Source: Meghimatium bilineatum (Eukaryota > Mollusca > Gastropoda > Stylommatophora > Philomycidae). From it: 64,000 nucleotides of DNA. This document shows, one piece after another, positions 48,916 through 60,653 of this stretch (positions are counted from its first letter, which is position 1; each line of letters starts with the position of its first letter). Location of the stretch: assembly GCA_034231615.1 (NCBI GenBank), contig CM067298.1:26058528-26122527 (forward strand). Direction: 5' to 3'. A program made the translations under genes and the position numbers. The notes under the pieces are model-generated. The model was not told where the DNA came from. It worked only from the letters and a program-made list of their open reading frames with translations, and searched no databases.

Positions 48916-49901
48916 TACAATGATTTCTCTAAAATTAAACTATTTCCAAGCCATGCCAATACAAATCAAAATACTCTTTTTACAGTGATGGCAGCTCTAT
49001 ATGTCACATGTTAATTTGAAAACAAAATAAAGTGCAGGATTTCCTGAAGAAATTTTACACATGAATATTTACTCAAATTTTCTTATGTAGTTTATTGTAA
49101 TTCACATTTAATGAGCTATAGCAGCTGAAACATTGTAATAAAGGATGTGTAGCATAGTGACTTATGTGATGCCACATCGTACATGTAATTTACAGAAAGT
49201 ATGTTTTGAGGATTTGTTCAACAGATTTCTTATGTTTAATGATTCATGTCACATTTTGCAGCAGAGATGGTTACTTGATATGATCACACATGAAAATTAA
49301 CCTGGAGACTGGATTAAAGACAACAAAATTTGAGTGACATACATGGAAAACAGAATTTGAACTAGAAACAGGTGACAAGAAGTTATAGGGTGAAGCATAC
49401 TGTTTATTCTAAAATTTGAGATGGAGGAATCATTTTCATTGGAGGTGACAAATGTGAAACATGAACACAACCTTGGCACAATAATACATTCTTAACAGCC
49501 AATAACACTGAAATATTTTAGTTGATAATTATTAATTCTAATTTCACCTTGGAAACAAGTAGATTTTAATTCCTCAAAACCCTGTGCAAATTGATCTATC
49601 TATTGTCATTTCAACGTGAGCTGTTTAGTGTCTTGAGGGGTTAACGTTGGAGTTGTGCTTGTGACAATTTAGGTCACAATGACCAATGTCAGCCTGTCTC
49701 TTTAAGGTGTCGTTGATTGTCTCCACTATCTAGTTCTTGATCTTCCTCATACTTTGTAACCTAATCTTCTGTTGTATGCAGGAAGGGCTAGTTGTTTGGT
49801 TCCATACTCAGTAGATGGCCAAACCAGCAGCTTTGCTGTCTCATTGTAGACTGGCAAATTGATTGTGTCCCATAAGTCTACTGGCAAGACATCTATTACT
49901 A
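48916..49901. other. intergenic, left of the mariner-type element
   Basis: AATAAA at 49026-49031 is too far from PMS1 to assign safely. 49600-49890 has a repeat-like look but no match in the window. Confidence 0.4.
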
Positions 49902-50393
49902 TAGTCCGTTCAGAATCGTTTGCCGAGATGTTAAATTATTTTTATCAAAAACGTATTGTTCATTTGGATTGATCATTTGAAGTTAGGTTTAGAATAATAA
50001 TGTCGCTATAGAAATATTTTTTTATCAAAGAAATGTGATCCAGTATCAAAGATACCTTATTTAACCTATATTAAAAAAAAGTTAATCTAAATTATAAACA
50101 ACCGCTGGATTATGTAGATGCTTACATCTCACATCTGATTATTAAATATAAAGGCATGACCCTCACGGTAGAATGTGCACCGTTCTAAAAGTAGTTGTTT
50201 CCACTGTACATTTGTATAAAGCAATGTTACATATGGAAATTCCCGTTTAGCACCAAATATTATTTTTCCTGAACTTAGAATTATGTGAAATCAAAAACGG
50301 ATATTGACTCGATTTCAAGTCACAAGTCAGAGGCACGTCTCAATATTTACAGAATGTAGGCGGCACTAAGCATATTACCTTCTGCAAGTCTAT

Positions 50394-51672
50394 GTGAGAA
50401 TGAATCTGAAAGCGAAATATTTTACTGAGCATAACATTGCTATAAAGATTTATCAATACTTCTGCAGAGAGCGTAAAAAGGGACATCTTTATTGTTCTTT
50501 ATCAAATCCTGAGAAGAGAACAATGCATATTTTAGGTTTGTGTAAACGTTCATTTGATCGAATAGTGGAAGCAAGCGGATATTTATTGCCAACAAATTCA
50601 CGAAAGCAAGGAAGGAAAGAAAAGATAGACAGTTTCGATAAGGACCTAGTAAAAAGAGAAATATGTAGAATGTTTGATAAAAACGAAGAAGTGACACTTA
50701 GAAAGTTGAAGATTTGGCTGAAAACTTATAACGACATTGAAATATCAAAAACTTTATTATGGAAAACTGTAAGAAATGCAGGCTTCACCTTTAGAAAGTA
50801 TGCTGGTGGAAAAAACATTATTTGTGAAAAGCCACATCTGGTAGCTCTTAGAAGCAAGTATTTACGTGAAGGGAATACGCGAGAATGGTTATGATATTGT
50901 GTATTTAGATGAAACTTGGATCAACGCTCATCATACAAATGAAAAGGAATGGCAGTTAGCAGATGGAAGTATTAAAAGATCAGTACCAAGTAGTAAAGGG
51001 CAACGTTTGATAGTTGCACATGCAGGTAGCAGACATAATGGGTTGTTGCAGAATGCTCATCTAATTTTCATTTCAAAATCCATTGACAATAGAGACTACC
51101 ACTCCGAAATGAATGGGCACATATTCGAAGACTGGATCGAAAAAAGTATTCTTCCAATATTAGATAGACCTTCTTGTCTGATAATGGACAATGCTTCATA
51201 CCATAACGTAGTGAACGTAGAAGATAGAATCCCAACATCATCAAGTACAAAAGATGCAATCAAAACGTGGCTCATAAAAGAACACATACCATTTACCGAC
51301 AGGTACTTGAAACCCGAATTGCTTAACCTTGTAAAACAGACACAACGAACAAAGATATTTAAAATAGACAAGTTAATTGAAGAACATGGTCATAGATGTT
51401 TGAGACTACCTCCATATCATGCACACTTAAATCCTATAGAGCTAATTTGGGCAAAAGTTAAAGGACACGTAGCATCTACAAATACAACTTTCAAATTATG
51501 TGATATTGAGACTCTTACAAATCAGGCTCTATCAAATATACATAAAGACTACTGGGTGAAATGTGAGGATCATGTGTTACGCCAAGAAGAGGAATATTGG
51601 AAAAAGGAAGGTTTGTTGTTTGTTCAGCCGAAAACAGTAATCGACCTATTTGACTCGTCTGATTATGAATGA
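50394..51672 (+). pseudogene. Tc1/mariner-type transposase, DD83E, one frameshift
   Basis: The first frame (50394-50894) holds the helix-turn-helix DNA-binding half. The second (from about 50866 to TGA at 51670-51672) holds the catalytic half. The break lies at about 50865-50880, where a few extra bases shift the frame before IRENGYDIVYLDETW. Catalytic residues are visible: YLDETW (D), LIMDNASYH (D) and LNPIELIW (E). 83 residues separate the second D from E. The RLPPYHAHLNPIELIW block is the standard signature of this superfamily. Apart from the frameshift both halves are open. Confidence 0.9.
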
Positions 51673-51717
51673 TCATTACTCTGATTAAGTCTACACTAAA
51701 AAAAGTTTGATTTGCAA

Positions 51718-51994
51718 AATTTACAAGTTGATTTGTAAAACATTTCATTGCTCAATACCACCCAAGCAATTCAAAAAAATGTTATATGCAAACCATCAAC
51801 CATTACTTATAAAAATTAGCCCGCTTGATTCAATACAGAAGTTCAGATATCTTGGATCAACTATTACAGACAAAATTTCCTTACATGAAGAAATATATGT
51901 ACTTATTTCAAAGGCAGCGACAACATTTGTGAAACTCACACCAAGAGCATGGAACAATATCAAATTGACTCTACGAACAAAAGATATATTTTAA
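51718..51994 (+). pseudogene. LINE reverse-transcriptase segment inside the mariner-type element
   Basis: Open frame with FHCSIPPKQF, FRYLGSTITD, EEIYVLISKAATTF and RAWNNIKLTLRTK. This matches the region after the reverse-transcriptase core of one LINE family (KYLGSTIS then EI-RI-KA). It is an internal piece with neither LINE end, and lies between the transposase stop and the right inverted repeat. Confidence 0.75.
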
Positions 51995-52464
51995 ATTTTT
52001 TTTACACCTGCCACCATGTAAAATTTTGTGGACACGCCTATGGGTCATCATTGCACTAGATTACTGTAAAATATTTTGTTTATGGTCGAAATAATATTTA
52101 CATGGGCAAACATCAAAAGAATTCGCCGCTTTCAAATAACCGTTACAGCTAGACATCAAGTAACACATATGTTTTCGCGACATGGACATTTTAACAACGT
52201 ATGCCAAAATTCATGTGAAATCATCAAGAACTTTTTGAATTATAAATCATAACATCTCGGCAAACGATTCTGAACGGACTATAATAGACGTTCATTACTT
52301 AAAGTTAATGACATTAATTACTCTCAACATGTAATAAAATGTTTTTGCATTAATTGAAAAATGCTGCTATGTTCCTGCATTTGGTCCCTCATCTAACATA
52401 TTGTCAATCTCTAGTTCTATCATGAGTCACATTACACTCTAGTTCTATCATGGATGAAATTACA

Positions 52465-52960
52465 CTATCAATCAATCAATAAACCCATAACCCTTCAGGG
52501 TCGTAGGGGTACCACATTGGATGCTTCAGCACACAGAGTCCTCCAGCGAATTCTATCCTCAGCGATGCGGATGAGTGTGGAAATATCTAGCCCTGTCCAT
52601 TCCTTGATGTTGTCTGTCCATGTCTTTATTTGTCCTCCTCTGCTTCTTCCACCCTCGACAGTTCCCTGCAGTATTGTTTTTGACAAGGAATCGTGCCTGC
52701 ATACATGTCCGAACCATGCTAGTTTTCGTCGTTTCACTATTGAAAGCAATGGCTCCTGGACACCTGCACACATCTCTACTTTATTTCTTACGTACACATT
52801 GGTCTTATGTTCCCTATAGGAAATTCGTAGAATTCTTCTGTAGCATTTATACTCGAAAGCCTGTAATCTTCTCTCCATGTCCGCAGTGAGTGTCCAACTC
52901 TCACAACCATACAACACAACAGAAAGCACCAGCGAATCACTATATTCTATATTCACTATA
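52465..52960 (-). pseudogene. LINE C terminus and TTGA tail, open frame
   Basis: A 153-codon minus frame: [85 protein letters not shown], with TTGATTGATTGAT at 52470-52482. It starts 180 bp after the mariner-type element. Confidence 0.85.
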
Positions 52961-53784
52961 TTCTATCATGAGTGAAATTACTCTCTTGTTCTATCATCCA
53001 TTCCATTACTCTCTAATTTCATCATGAGTTTCATTACTATCAAATTCTAAAAGAAATACTGTCTACCACTGATTGCACAAGTAAGAATGGTTATGATCTA
53101 TTCTTGGTTCAATCAATATTGGCAAGACCCATACATACTGTCTCTCTTCCTCTCCCAGATTATATTGAAGGGCATGTGTGTTGCTGGTCTTTAGCTCACC
53201 GGTCACACTGTTTACTCTGCACACAGGTTCCATGTCCTAATTGTTTCACATTAAATTCTTAATTCACAATGTTAACATAGATGCATCATCAATCGCAATG
53301 ATTCAGCAAGAGATTGTTATACAACTTCACCATGGACCATTCTCCTCCCCCTAAATAAAAAATTGTAGGTCAACCCAGATACCTTGGATGAAAGTCTGTC
53401 TACTTTTTTAATTGCAGCAAATGTCAGCATAATACAACGAATGAATCTGTGGTTATAGATGTCATTCATTGGCCATTTTGAATTGTTGAGAGCATGGAGT
53501 TTGACATGAGAGCTTGTATAAGGGATCTTTAAGTTGTATTGCCCATGAGTAAGAGGAACTCATAAATTGTCATCTCTAAATGTTTCTTAATTAGAAGCAG
53601 CTCAATTTTATGGAGTTTTTATATTCACAAATGGGTTCTGAAAAACTAACACTATAGTTGTGTTATCCATAGCTTCTGGTATGAATGTTAAACAGATTTT
53701 GATGCCCGTGATGTAGTCAGCTTAATTGTTTTCCAATATTTTGTACATTAACATTTTACTGACCATTGATCGCCAAATTTCCAT
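52961..53784. other. intergenic, no gene
   Basis: Short recurrences of TCTATCATGAGT-like phrases near 52400-53030. No coding signal. Confidence 0.4.
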
Positions 53785-53955
53785 TATAGAACCTTGGTGA
53801 CCAATTTTGACGATCGTCAAAACGCTCTGATCCATCAGAAAAACAGCAATACCTGTTGTGATAGAGTTACTAAAAATAGCTTGTCCAGGGAAGTACGCTG
53901 TGTAAAAATGGCAGCGCGTGTGAAATACAGATATAGACATCATGGATGAGTTTTT
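53785..53955 (+). repeat. unclassified dispersed repeat, copy 2
   Basis: Same order of blocks as 46885-47055, with the perfect palindrome TTTTGACGATCGTCAAAA at 53805-53822. Confidence 0.7.
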
Positions 53956-54562
53956 AAATCATTAAATATCGGATTAGCGATTTTGAAGGTAATATTGTAT
54001 AGAGTACATAGAAATTAATGTAAATCTAGGCCTAGCACTGAACATTTTGCACTTGAAATAACTCTGGGGCTTTCAAATTCATTCAAGTGCACACATTCAT
54101 TACGACACATATAGAAAGTTTCATGGCACTCTTGTGCTAGATAAATTTTATACAGATTTTTAAAGACGGCAATGCCAATATATAAATTTTTGCGCTGACC
54201 CTCGGTAATGGTGGATAAATACGCTCTGGATTGCTAGTCAGCTCACTAAAGTGTTAAGCACAATGAGAAATATACAGTAGTTCTAATGATCTAATGACTA
54301 GCCTTTAGTCTTGTTTGATAGACTAGGCTGCCTCCAAGCCATAACCCTTTTTCTTCGCAAGGGAACTTCTGCCCTGCCATAATATATTTGGAAGTAACTA
54401 TAAAAATAGAGATCTCAGCTGCTTAGCGACAGAAGGAGTTTGCTTAACTGGCTATCTTAGCAGCCTGCCGGAGATAAGTAGTTAATATATTAACATATAA
54501 TCAGACATCAGTTACATATATGGAATGTTATGACCAATAATATTTGTGTGTGTATGTATGTA

Positions 54563-54600
<38 letters not shown>
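54563..54600. repeat. AT microsatellite
   Basis: A GTGTGTATATA then TA-repeat run ending TATACACACC, itself a near-palindrome. Confidence 0.9.
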
Positions 54601-54601
<1 letters not shown>

Positions 54602-54897
54602 CCACACACTATAAAGCTTCTTTAGGTCTGTGAATTCATATATTATTAGCCCTGAGGGCAGCATTAAAATTATTCTATTCTACTTTGACATTAACCAATT
54701 TATGAATGGTACCCAGACTGTGGTTTATATTCTTCAGTTCTCATTCTGGGTCATGCACGTTTAAGCCTTCCTTCAGATTTGGGCAGTTTTTCTGGATATA
54801 GTTAGTTTCCATGTGTGCAAGATTTTGTTTTAAAAGTTGGTACTCCACTTGTTAAACATGTTTCCATAAATACTAAAAGTATAGAATTTACTCATTT

Positions 54898-54903
54898 TTT
54901 ATT
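54898..54903 (-). promoter_or_regulatory. poly(A) signal AATAAA for SNX13-like gene
   Basis: TTTATT on the plus strand reads AATAAA on the minus strand, 116 nt downstream of the SNX13-like stop, a normal position for a short 3' UTR. No cDNA evidence is available. Confidence 0.5.
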
Positions 54904-55018
54904 AGGTAATTCTATACAATAAGATACAAATACAGGTCTCAAAACAGAATCAGCGAATTCTCAGGGTTATTTGAGCTTTCTCAAGTACGATAACAGCATT
55001 TTAGTTCTCATCTTGCAG

Positions 55019-55284
55019 TCACCTCTTCATATTCCATTTCTTTTGCTGAGCATCCTGTTGGTTTGCAGATTTCTGCGGCTCTTGTATCTTCTCTGACCTT
55101 GTGGATCTGGAATGCAGTTTACGGAATAAGGGCTCAAATTTGTTGTCAGGAAACAGCGTGACCAGCACACCCTCCAATACCACATATAAGATACGCTTGT
55201 TTAATGCCTTGTACTGGAACATGTGGAACACTCTTGCAACTCCTTTGCGTACAGCATCAGTGCCTATCAAAGTGCGAACCTCAT
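55019..55284 (-). CDS. SNX13: SNX13-like last exon
   Basis: 266 nt on the minus strand, acceptor ATATACAG, ending in TGA at 55021-55019. Encodes the second half of the nexin C domain and a charged, glutamine-rich tail of about 30 residues. Confidence 0.88.
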
Positions 55285-58200
55285 CTGTATATTGAATAGC
55301 ATAAATTCAAAGTGTTGTAAATATCCATCAACAAAACACTTTTGTGGCTTCTGAAATAAATTTTTCCAACATGAACAATGACAAATTTAACTGATTCATC
55401 TGTGAAACCATTTTCTTGAACTGAAATAAAGCCAATGCTCTATAAATAACAGCTGCATCCATTGACCAAAAAGCCAGGTGTGAGTTATTTTACAGTATAT
55501 AATAATTGAAGCATATTCTGTCATTTAAACATTGCTATCCAACTATTGTTGAATTTTTGGGCACCACTAATACATCTGATTTTATTACCAGTACACTATG
55601 AGCAATCAGCTTTTGAACCAAGAGCTAATTCAACTGAGATGGATTTGTGGAGCAAGCTCCCTTTCCTCTCTACCAATGAATTAAAATTACAGTATATACA
55701 AATATTATAAAAACACTCATCTGTAAAAACTTTAAAGCACAATTAGCACATGAGAATGTGGGGAATTATATAGGGTAGAGCCACTTATTTGAAACACTAT
55801 ATTCCTTATATTGGGTGAATCACTTAGTAGAACCACTATTAATATAAACTCATGTAAACATACAACAATGGAGACAATTTGTGTTGGGATAAGTGAGAGA
55901 GAAGAAAGAGAAACTACATGAATTAAACCAGACTGTAAACTCACATAATATATATACATACCAGTAGATGAGTTATTTGTGCAGCAGCCCTGCTATTAAA
56001 ATATTTCATGTTACAGCATCATATTCAAATGTCTGGAATCATATGATGTTCATATGGACAGAGAAGGATATAATGGTTATGAACCTTTATTATTGTACTC
56101 TGGGCAGACCTATAGATACTCGGTTCCCTGCAGCACATTTTTGAAGAGTAGGCACACTGTTTTGTCCCTGTGATGTGGCTCACTGGTTAAACACACTCCT
56201 GACTGTCCCCAGTTTCATATTCAATATAGTGGAATCCCATTACAATGAATTCATTTTTAATGAATTTAATGCCACTTTTAAAAATCCCTATTATTTTTAC
56301 CTCTTTGTCTTAATAAAAAAAACAACATATAATGCATGTATCTAAAAACATATCCCATATAATGCACTATTAAAAAAAATTGTCTCAGTTAAAAAGATGC
56401 GATTTTGCAAACTGTGCACTCAAGTCACTGAGAATGGACCAATCGAGACGAGGACTATTACAACAACAACAAACATCCTGTACAAGTATTGAAGTATCCT
56501 CAGGACTATAACATCTGTATTCATACTATAAGGGCCAATAGGCCTTGTAAACATAAATTATATAGAGACAAGACAATGTTGCTTAAAATAATAACATATA
56601 CAAGTAAATTCAAGTAGGAATGAAAAATTCTTGACATTAAATTAAATTATGCTGCCATATTTGTAATTTATCCTCATACTTCCTATCTGAATTTAGATTT
56701 GTTGAAGAATAAGATTGACAGTGCTTGAAAGTGAGATGATGTAAGAGAGAAAATGATAAATCACAAGTCAGGGAAGATCAAAGCACTGAAAATCATGGAG
56801 TAGGCAGGATGTGTGTTTTTTTTTAGGCGGATGGCATTGGTGTTATTCTTAAGAAATCATAAGAAATACAATGAAAACAGTACTGTGCAAAGAATACATG
56901 GATAAAATGACCTGGCCACCTGAACAGAATGGAACCAGATCGCATTCTATCGATAGTCTTCAATAGAAGATCATCTGAAAAAAGAGAAACAGTGGAAGAC
57001 CCAGACGAAGAAAGATAGATGACACAGAGAAATACTGGAACACAAGGCGGAACTATCTCAGCCACATCACAGCAAAATTAAAAAAAAAATTTGGTTCACG
57101 CCTAGCCACATCCACGGATAAGACAAGACAAAATGGTGTTATTCTAAAGAGACCCAATTTGACATTTCCAGCAATTTTCATTGGCTGTTGGCACAATGAC
57201 CAATGGAAATCGCAGGAAAAGTAAAATTGCGTTATTTTAGAAAGATGTATCCTGATGACTATTGTTGATAGACAAGAATCAGTGCATCTTAAGAGAATTC
57301 TTCTCAGTGAAGAGGGTAGGGGAGGATCCAGGGACTCGCTTTAACTGATGACCATTGACATTATAAAGCACATTGGGAATCATCTTTTTAAAGTGATGAA
57401 TTTGACTTTTCCCTTGATTTTCATTGGTCACTTTGTGTATAATTTGTCAGCAGCCCAATGAAAATCACCCAAAAAAGTCAAATGCTGTGCTTCAGAAAGA
57501 TGAATCAGTAGGTCTATTTGTGGATGGTGACTTAAGTATCTCCTGAAAACCAAATATCTATAGTATAACCGCATGTCAACACCTCCCTCTCCCAACACTA
57601 AAAAGAAGCCATGAGCAAAGTCAGATAACAAAACCATACATACCTCTCCATTCCCATCACTAATGTTGAAAAGGTGAGAATTTAACTAAAAACTACAGTG
57701 AAGGTCAAAGGTGCCTTAACAATACCTTTCCCCTTCCCACAAGGAACTGGTACACCATTCTCTAGTACTTGAAACCCAATGATTACATCATGTGAAACAT
57801 TGTAGAAGGGTACATGTGAATTGCAAGGGCATAACTTATGGGAATATCCATAATTGTATATAACAAAACTGGGTTGATTCTTCTTGATTCTTGATTAGAA
57901 ACTGGCCTCACAGCACGCGGGACATTCCCATAAGTGCTCCGCCCTCCGCTCCAGCAGCCATCCCAGTGTATGTAGACTCATAGTTCCGGTCAGGTGTTGA
58001 TTGTGTGATCTTCGGGACTTTCCAAAAAATTTACTTTTCCTCCCCTCACCTCTGAATACTCCCATTTCTAACATTCTCTGTATGTGTACGTTCTCAACCT
58101 CATTGACATCATCTGCATCTCGAAATGAATTTATTACTGCCTTTATTAAATCTGCTTTATCTCTTCTCAGCAATGTGCCATCTATCGCCGCATTGCCTGC

Positions 58201-60653
58201 CAGTAAGTCGGCTCTCTCGTTTCCTCTGACCCCAGCATGACCAGGGCAGAATTTCCATGTAATGCTTTGGACAACTGAGTTGTTCAATAAATCCCACCAT
58301 TCTTTTCTTAGCATGAACTTTTCTATCTTGCGCAAAAACTGGGTTATTACACACATAGTCAGTCCCGATCAATTCATTATAATGAGATTTTACTGTACTA
58401 ATTCCTTCAATCGCAACATAGTCAGGTAATTTAAATGCTGTGTCCACATTCAGCAAATTCAAGGCATCTCTCTTATTTCCATTACCTCATCAAATATAGA
58501 TAGATGTCTGCAAGCCAAGTTAACCATTTAGTGTGGTAATCTAGATGATAGTGAACTTGCTTGCTATACTGGGTTACTGCATGTCAGATTCGAAACTACT
58601 GCTGGACACAAAAAATCAGGGTCGTGATATCTTGCCTGACATAACCACTCCTCCAGTCAACCCAGCTGTAAATGGGTACCTATGAATGCGTTGGGGAAGG
58701 TAAACACAGCAAGGAAAGGAACTGGCCACCCCACCTAATAGCTGCTCCTTAGTACATGAGTTATCTTCATCCTCGACGGAAAGTTGCTGCCAGAAAACAT
58801 TCCTTTACCTTCAAATCAATCTGCTATCACACAACATCAATTGTCACCATGTCCAGGACAGTAGATAATATGATACTCAAGAGATTGGAAATAGCTATAG
58901 ATGTCAGAAGTTCATATTGACAACAGTGGTGTTGAACCAACGCAGATGTCCACAAAGATCTGAAGATAGAAGACCGGATCCTCAAAACTATTTTAAAAAC
59001 CCTGCAAACTTACATATTTCAGATATATAACAAGACACAATGGTTTAAAAAGATTAATCATGAAGGAAAAAGTTCCAGGAAAAAGAGACAAACCAAGGCT
59101 ACAATGGACAAATGATATCGAAGACCTTCAGAATGTGACAATGGAAGAAGTTGGGCAGCTTGCACAGAACCAAGAGACTTACAGAGTGGCAGTGAGGACA
59201 ATGTTCTGTAAAGGATAAGTCACATAGAGATGTTGAATCTTTTGAGATAACCTAAAACTTGGGCATGTTAACTGCCTTAGTAAATGGAGTCTCAGAGAGT
59301 TATTGGAGGGCTGCAAGTAAGTACCTCAACTTCAGCAATCACATGTGTCAGGCTAAAGGTGCAGATATCACTGCCAATCTGTAAACCAAAATATATTTTA
59401 TTTGAACTATGTTAGCTAATCTACGGAAGTTGAGAATGAACAATCTGCACAGTTTAATTTAAATACAGATTGACAAATTATTGCTCATGAAGGTAATGTA
59501 TACAAGGAGTTGTTTAAAGTTCATGACAGTAATGTCAACAAGAAGGACATATTATAACCCAAGAAAGTTAATCTACACAATATGACAGCTTATAGCCCAA
59601 AAAGTAAAGTAGGCAAAGAACAAGGCATAGTCAAATAAGATGAAGGTTATTGAATTTGTAGACAAAGCGGGGCATATTGTAATCAATTAACTTAAGTCTA
59701 CCTGGCACACTGCCCAACATTTTGGCTTTGCACAAAACTCTTGTCCTCATTTTAGTAGCTTCATCACGAGGAGTACGGGGCTCTGCTAGCACACCATTTG
59801 GCCAAAATGAGTTTCTGCATGTAAATAAACAGATGAACTTACTGACCAAGAATTGTAATATTCATGAAGCAATATGAAAGTATGTGACTAATAATATGAT
59901 GATAGTGTTTTCTGAACAGACTATCAATACAGCGTAATACTGCAGTGAAACGTAACACCAATAGTACTTACGTAGATTACAGGTTTTTTATTTTTCACTG
60001 GAACACAACAGATGGAATATCACTAAGACTAAGGGTTATGAGGTTTAAAAACGAAAACACATGTCATGTCAAAATTACAACACACAAGACATTTTCGTTT
60101 CAAACCGTTAAGTCTTTCACAAGAATACATAAAACAAACAGTTAAAAACAATGAAAACAGTAAAAACAATGTTACCACCACAGAGGTTTTGTTAAAATTT
60201 GGATGAGATATGATAACAGGTATAACAAATTATTACCCAATACAACATGGATAGCAATTACAATAAAGACCACATCAACACAAATTTAAACAAATGAATG
60301 TTCAGAGTTAAGTCCAAAAGGCTTGAGGGTGCCAAACTAAAAAATAAATCGATTGTCAAGAGCGTACCTAGATCTGTCATCCGTGGTGCATGATCTGAGG
60401 GCAGTGACCTGGATATCAAGGGCAGCATGATGATCATCACCATTGAAATGAATGAAGCTAATAGAAACTAATAGCTAACATGTACAAACAAAATTGTGTG
60501 ACTAAACAAGATTGGTAGTATTAGCTACTAGGATCAAGGATAAGAAAGAAATTATGTTAATAGACTACAGATGAAAGAACTTACCTAAAGGCTGCCACAT
60601 ACTCTGCCATTTGCTCTGAAGATGTCATGAAGTCCACATGTTCGACAATTTTT
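55019..60653 (-). CDS. SNX13: sorting nexin, probably SNX13, last three exons (partial gene)
   Basis: Three exons (60653-60585, 59814-59702, 55284-55019) join in frame on the minus strand and encode the nexin C-terminal domain: KIVEHVDFMTSSEQMAEYV, then FWPNGVLAEPRTPRDEATK, then RKGVARVFHMFQYKALNKR, VLEGVLVTLFPDN and FRKLHSRS. This order and the LHSRS ending are those of the SNX13, SNX14, SNX19 and SNX25 family of endosome, ER and lipid-contact proteins, and the tail fits SNX13 best. The upstream TM, PXA, RGS and PX exons were not found in the window. A reverse-complement AATAAA (54898-54903) lies 116 nt past the stop. The gene converges on PMS1. Confidence 0.85.
55285..56154. other. SNX13-like last intron, 5' portion
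   Basis: No exon or repeat recognised. Confidence 0.45.
56155..56227 (+). mobile_element. decayed tRNA-like SINE head
   Basis: TGGCTCACTGGTTAAAC resembles an A box and AGTTTCATATTC a weak B box. Nothing else supports it. Confidence 0.3.
56228..56300 (+). repeat. pogo/Tigger-like terminal fragment
   Basis: ATATAGTGGAATCCCATTAC followed by AATGAATTC resembles the Tigger-style end at 58360-58402. No partner end was found. Confidence 0.3.
56830..57130 (+). pseudogene. LINE 3' fragment
   Basis: Shares AGAATACATGGATAAA, GGCCACCTGAACAGAATGGA, ACCAGATCGCATTC and AAAGATAGATGACA with 44350-44605. Confidence 0.65.
57893..58345 (-). pseudogene. LINE RNase H domain and C terminus, open frame
   Basis: Minus frame with [57 protein letters not shown] and HLWECPACC. 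The order is RNase H, then a Cys/His-containing tail, as in RNase H-bearing LINEs. It is the best-preserved copy of this family here. Confidence 0.78.
58360..58402 (-). repeat. pogo/Tigger-like terminal repeat fragment
   Basis: Reversed, it reads TACAGTAAAATCTCATTATA then ATGAATTGATCGGGACTG, the style of a Tigger end. Only one end is seen, at the edge of an RNase H LINE remnant. Confidence 0.4.
58531..58765 (+). mobile_element. tRNA-derived SINE
   Basis: A-box-like start (TGGTAATCTAGATGATAGTG), B-box-like AGATTCGAAAC (58586-58596), then the body AATGGGTACCTATGAATGCG, GGGGAAGGTAAA and GGAACTGGCCACCCCACCT. I recall this body from molluscan SINEs. Confidence 0.6.
58860..59220 (+). pseudogene. 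LINE 3' end
   Basis: YISDI-like block, NGLKRLIMKEKVPGKRDKPR, LQWTNDIEDLQNVTMEEV, QLAQNQETYRVAVRTMFC. The terminal AGTGGCAGTGAGGACAATGT recurs as a tandem tail at 19587-19757. Confidence 0.75.
59335..59445 (+). mobile_element. SINE A fragment
   Basis: CACATGTGTCAGGCTAAAGG, TGCAGATATCACTGCCAA, AGTTGAGAATGAACAA. 3' half only. Confidence 0.6.
59702..59814 (-). CDS. SNX13: SNX13-like penultimate exon
   Basis: 113 nt on the minus strand, acceptor ACATGCAG, donor GTAGAC. Encodes NSFWPNGVLAEPRTPRDEA and KMLGSVP, the signature start of the nexin C-terminal domain (Pfam Nexin_C). Confidence 0.88.
59815..60584. other. SNX13-like intron, no other feature
   Basis: No repeat or exon recognised between the two nexin C-domain exons. 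Confidence 0.45.
60585..60653 (-). CDS. SNX13: SNX13-like antepenultimate exon
   Basis: 69 nt on the minus strand, acceptor TCTCTCAG, donor GTAAGT, phase 2 at both ends. Encodes KIVEHVDFMTSSEQMAEYV, the helix leading into the nexin C domain. Confidence 0.82.
   Translation of the reverse strand, partial: KNCRTCGLHDIFRANGRVCGSL

Larger units (their letters stand above)
49904..52279 (+). mobile_element. Tc1/mariner-superfamily element with 30-bp perfect inverted repeats
   Basis: 2376 bp between 49904-49933 and 52250-52279, which are exact reverse complements (GTCCGTTCAGAATCGTTTGC plus ten more bases), flanked by TA on both sides (49902-49903, 52280-52281). It encodes a transposase in two overlapping frames. 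Perfect ends point to a recent insertion. The wide DD83E spacing recalls the DD82E (Sailor) group rather than classic DD34 families. It lies between PMS1 and SNX13. Confidence 0.92.

Noticed and set aside
49026-49031. AATAAA as the PMS1 poly(A) signal
   Set aside because: It lies 1.4 kb past the stop, beyond an antisense LINE fragment, with nothing tying it to PMS1.
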